Assembly: GCF_040581485.1 (NCBI RefSeq)
Contig: NC_090130.1
Location: forward strand, 20,911,918-20,975,917
Reading direction: 5' to 3'
DNA: 64,000 nt
Source of the DNA: Linepithema humile
Taxonomy: Eukaryota > Arthropoda > Insecta > Hymenoptera > Formicidae
The notes beneath the pieces are model-generated. The model was not told the DNA's origin. It did not search any database and saw only the letters and a list, made by a program, of their open reading frames with translations. Every line of letters starts with the position of its first letter. The first letter of the stretch is position 1. Position numbers and translations under genes: made by a program. Shown here one piece after another: positions 62,163-64,000 of the stretch.

Positions 62163-64000
62163 GTAAAAATAAGGTTTTTCATATTTTCGCAGTTGTCTTA
62201 TCACCGAGAGAAAAGTACACTCCTTGATACTCGCAAGATCGCAGTCAAAATGTATGATTACACAAGTACAAATTAATAGGCAGTGTTCTTAACATCCTGT
62301 AGCTCAGTCACGATGATCCAGAAAACGCAAATTCTATTCGCAAACTATTAGCATATTCTTACGATACATGATTAGTTACCGGGCGTACTTTCGCTCGCCT
62401 ACAAATCTATGTAGAATACCGCAATGTCTCTCTTCCGATTTTCCAACGTATATATTATACATACATATTATCTAGACACCTTTCTCTCGGTACAGCATTG
62501 CTTTTCAAAGCTTTTGGAAATTTTTTCGATGGTTTGCACGCAAATAGCAATAGTAATAATAATAATAACACTGATGGTCGTGGCATCATCAATGACAACG
62601 AGACAAAGTCATTATCTTTTTTTCCTTTTAATTGAATAGATTAAGGCGCGAAAGTTGATGCGCGTTGTCGGACCTGATGACGCTTTTGTGAGTCCGCTCT
62701 TTCAAATTTTCTCGACATTGACTGACTGCTATAGAGGACTCTGCATAATATGCTGATATTCCACATAGCGAGCAATCAGTACGAGATGCACACACGAGCA
62801 GGTGTCTTGTGACGTTTATCAGTACGTTTCTCTCTTACGAGAGATCCTCCCTAATGCCATCATTCACAGTGCAGACAACAACAATGACTATTGTTTCGCA
62901 CGCGGATTTGCTCGACTAATCATTCCTCTAATGGTCGGGGCAAAGCTCCGTCGAAGTGTTTTTCTTCATAACTATCGAGGGATCTCTATTGTTCGTTTCA
63001 GCGCGACAAAACAGTCGCGAGAGGCGGAACTTGTTCTCCTGTGATTTTCTATCTAACGAAAACTTCAATATTTTTACAGAATTATCTGCTTTAAAACAAA
63101 CTTTCGTACCGCTTCGATCTGACGATCGATTTTAACGAGTTACTTCTCAAATAATATCACGGATTCGCTCGAGATGAAGAGTGTTTCTGTATCAGTGCTA
63201 TTGAAACAGCGTGAGAAGAGTGTCTCCGATGTATGAGAATCTTCCGATGAAAAAGGAAATAAGACTTCTTTATTAACCTCTCTCGCATATATGTATCATT
63301 TAATAAGTGAATAATAATCGTCCGTGGTGTGTGAAAATATTAAGAGGCAATCAAGGAAGAGCAATTGCATTATTGAGTATCTTTTCGCTTGCCAGGAACC
63401 TCCCAGCTTATCACTTTCAGCTTTATTATTATTTTCGACGAAGTTTGTCCCTTCAATTTTAGGGTGGGAATTTAAATATATAAGAATTTAGGAAAGCATT
63501 TAAACGACTCAAATTTTTCCACATCATCTTTTGCATCATTATACATCAACGTCACAACTTATCATACTCCATGGCTTCAACATTTTCAAACTGCTGTTTT
63601 GTTTGATATTATTCTTTTCCCATGTTTACATTAAGCTTGAGAATTTTAGTTTCACTTATCCCTCCTTGATTAATTAATCTAACGAAGGTGGAAAGTTTTA
63701 TTACATATTGCATTTGAAAACGCAGCTGGAATAGCTTGACATTTTGCAGAGAGTGAATAAAATATATATAGTGTGTAAGATAATATATAGATAATGTTTG
63801 CCCATACACGGTAAAAAAATCTGGAAAATTTAAATGAACGTGGAAATTCATTTTCCATGCGCTTTTGACGGAAGCTTGATAGAAGTCCACGATTATTACA
63901 ACATTCCCATATTAAAGTCCAGTCCGTACACAAAAAAAAAATTTTTTTTTTGCTTTATAACCGCAAGCAACGACCGAGTCGTATGCTTCCTCCACGTTTG

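Larger units (their letters stand above)
59709..64000 (+). other. Tomosyn: Tomosyn intron 14 and window end
   Basis: At least 2.4 kb of intron leads to a possible small exon at 62117-62162, and further non-coding DNA follows to the window edge. It contains a C-rich block (61950-62026) and several T tracts. No further exon with tomosyn-like WD or SNARE sequence was seen. Confidence 0.5.

Noticed and set aside
1..64000. CRISPR array, prokaryotic operon or viral system
   Set aside because: The repeats are large tandem gene units and foldback elements. All genes have spliceosomal introns, so the window is animal nuclear DNA.

Overview
The window is eukaryotic nuclear DNA from an insect, most likely a hymenopteran and perhaps an ant. 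This rests on AT-rich spacers, short GT-AG introns, CpG-rich patches at promoters, and the gene content. The species cannot be fixed from the sequence alone.

Positions 1 to about 27.3 kb hold a head-to-tail array of seven minus-strand genes for secreted ADAMTS-like metalloproteinases (reprolysin/adamalysin type, M12B). Each has five coding exons: signal peptide, propeptide, propeptide plus most of the catalytic domain, end of the catalytic domain plus Cys-rich part, and a TSP1-like/Cys-rich C-terminus. I could assign splice sites for all seven. All keep an open reading frame (about 657 to 675 residues) and the full HExxHxxGxxHD zinc site, so none looks like a pseudogene. The repeated unit is 3.6 to 4.1 kb and includes the spacer. 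The copies are mosaics: a 4,070-bp near-identical tandem duplication has its junction inside the genes at the exon 3/intron 3 boundary, and other near-identical tracts link copies 3 and 4, 3 and 5, and 6 and 7. Spacer homology at position 1 suggests that the array continues to the left. The tissue and substrate are unknown; venom, salivary or reproductive roles are possible but not shown.

From 26.2 to 28.1 kb two foldback (large inverted-repeat) elements mark the edge of the array. One is inserted in the outermost spacer and the other has apparently perfect arms of about 219 bp.

From 28.7 to 38.4 kb is a compact single-copy gene block: an AAGAB/p34-like adaptin-binding protein (+), mitochondrial alanyl-tRNA synthetase (+), the mitochondrial phosphatase PTPMT1 (-) and the mitochondrial ribosome-assembly GTPase MTG1 (-). 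Three neighbouring genes thus encode mitochondrial proteins.

From 39.6 kb to the right end is the 5' part of tomosyn (STXBP5-like, +), head-to-head with MTG1 across a CpG-rich region. Fourteen coding exons can be placed, encoding the WD40/Lgl-like region and the hypervariable linker, with long AT-rich introns. The C-terminal part, including the expected R-SNARE motif, lies outside the window. No tRNA, rRNA or CRISPR array was recognised.
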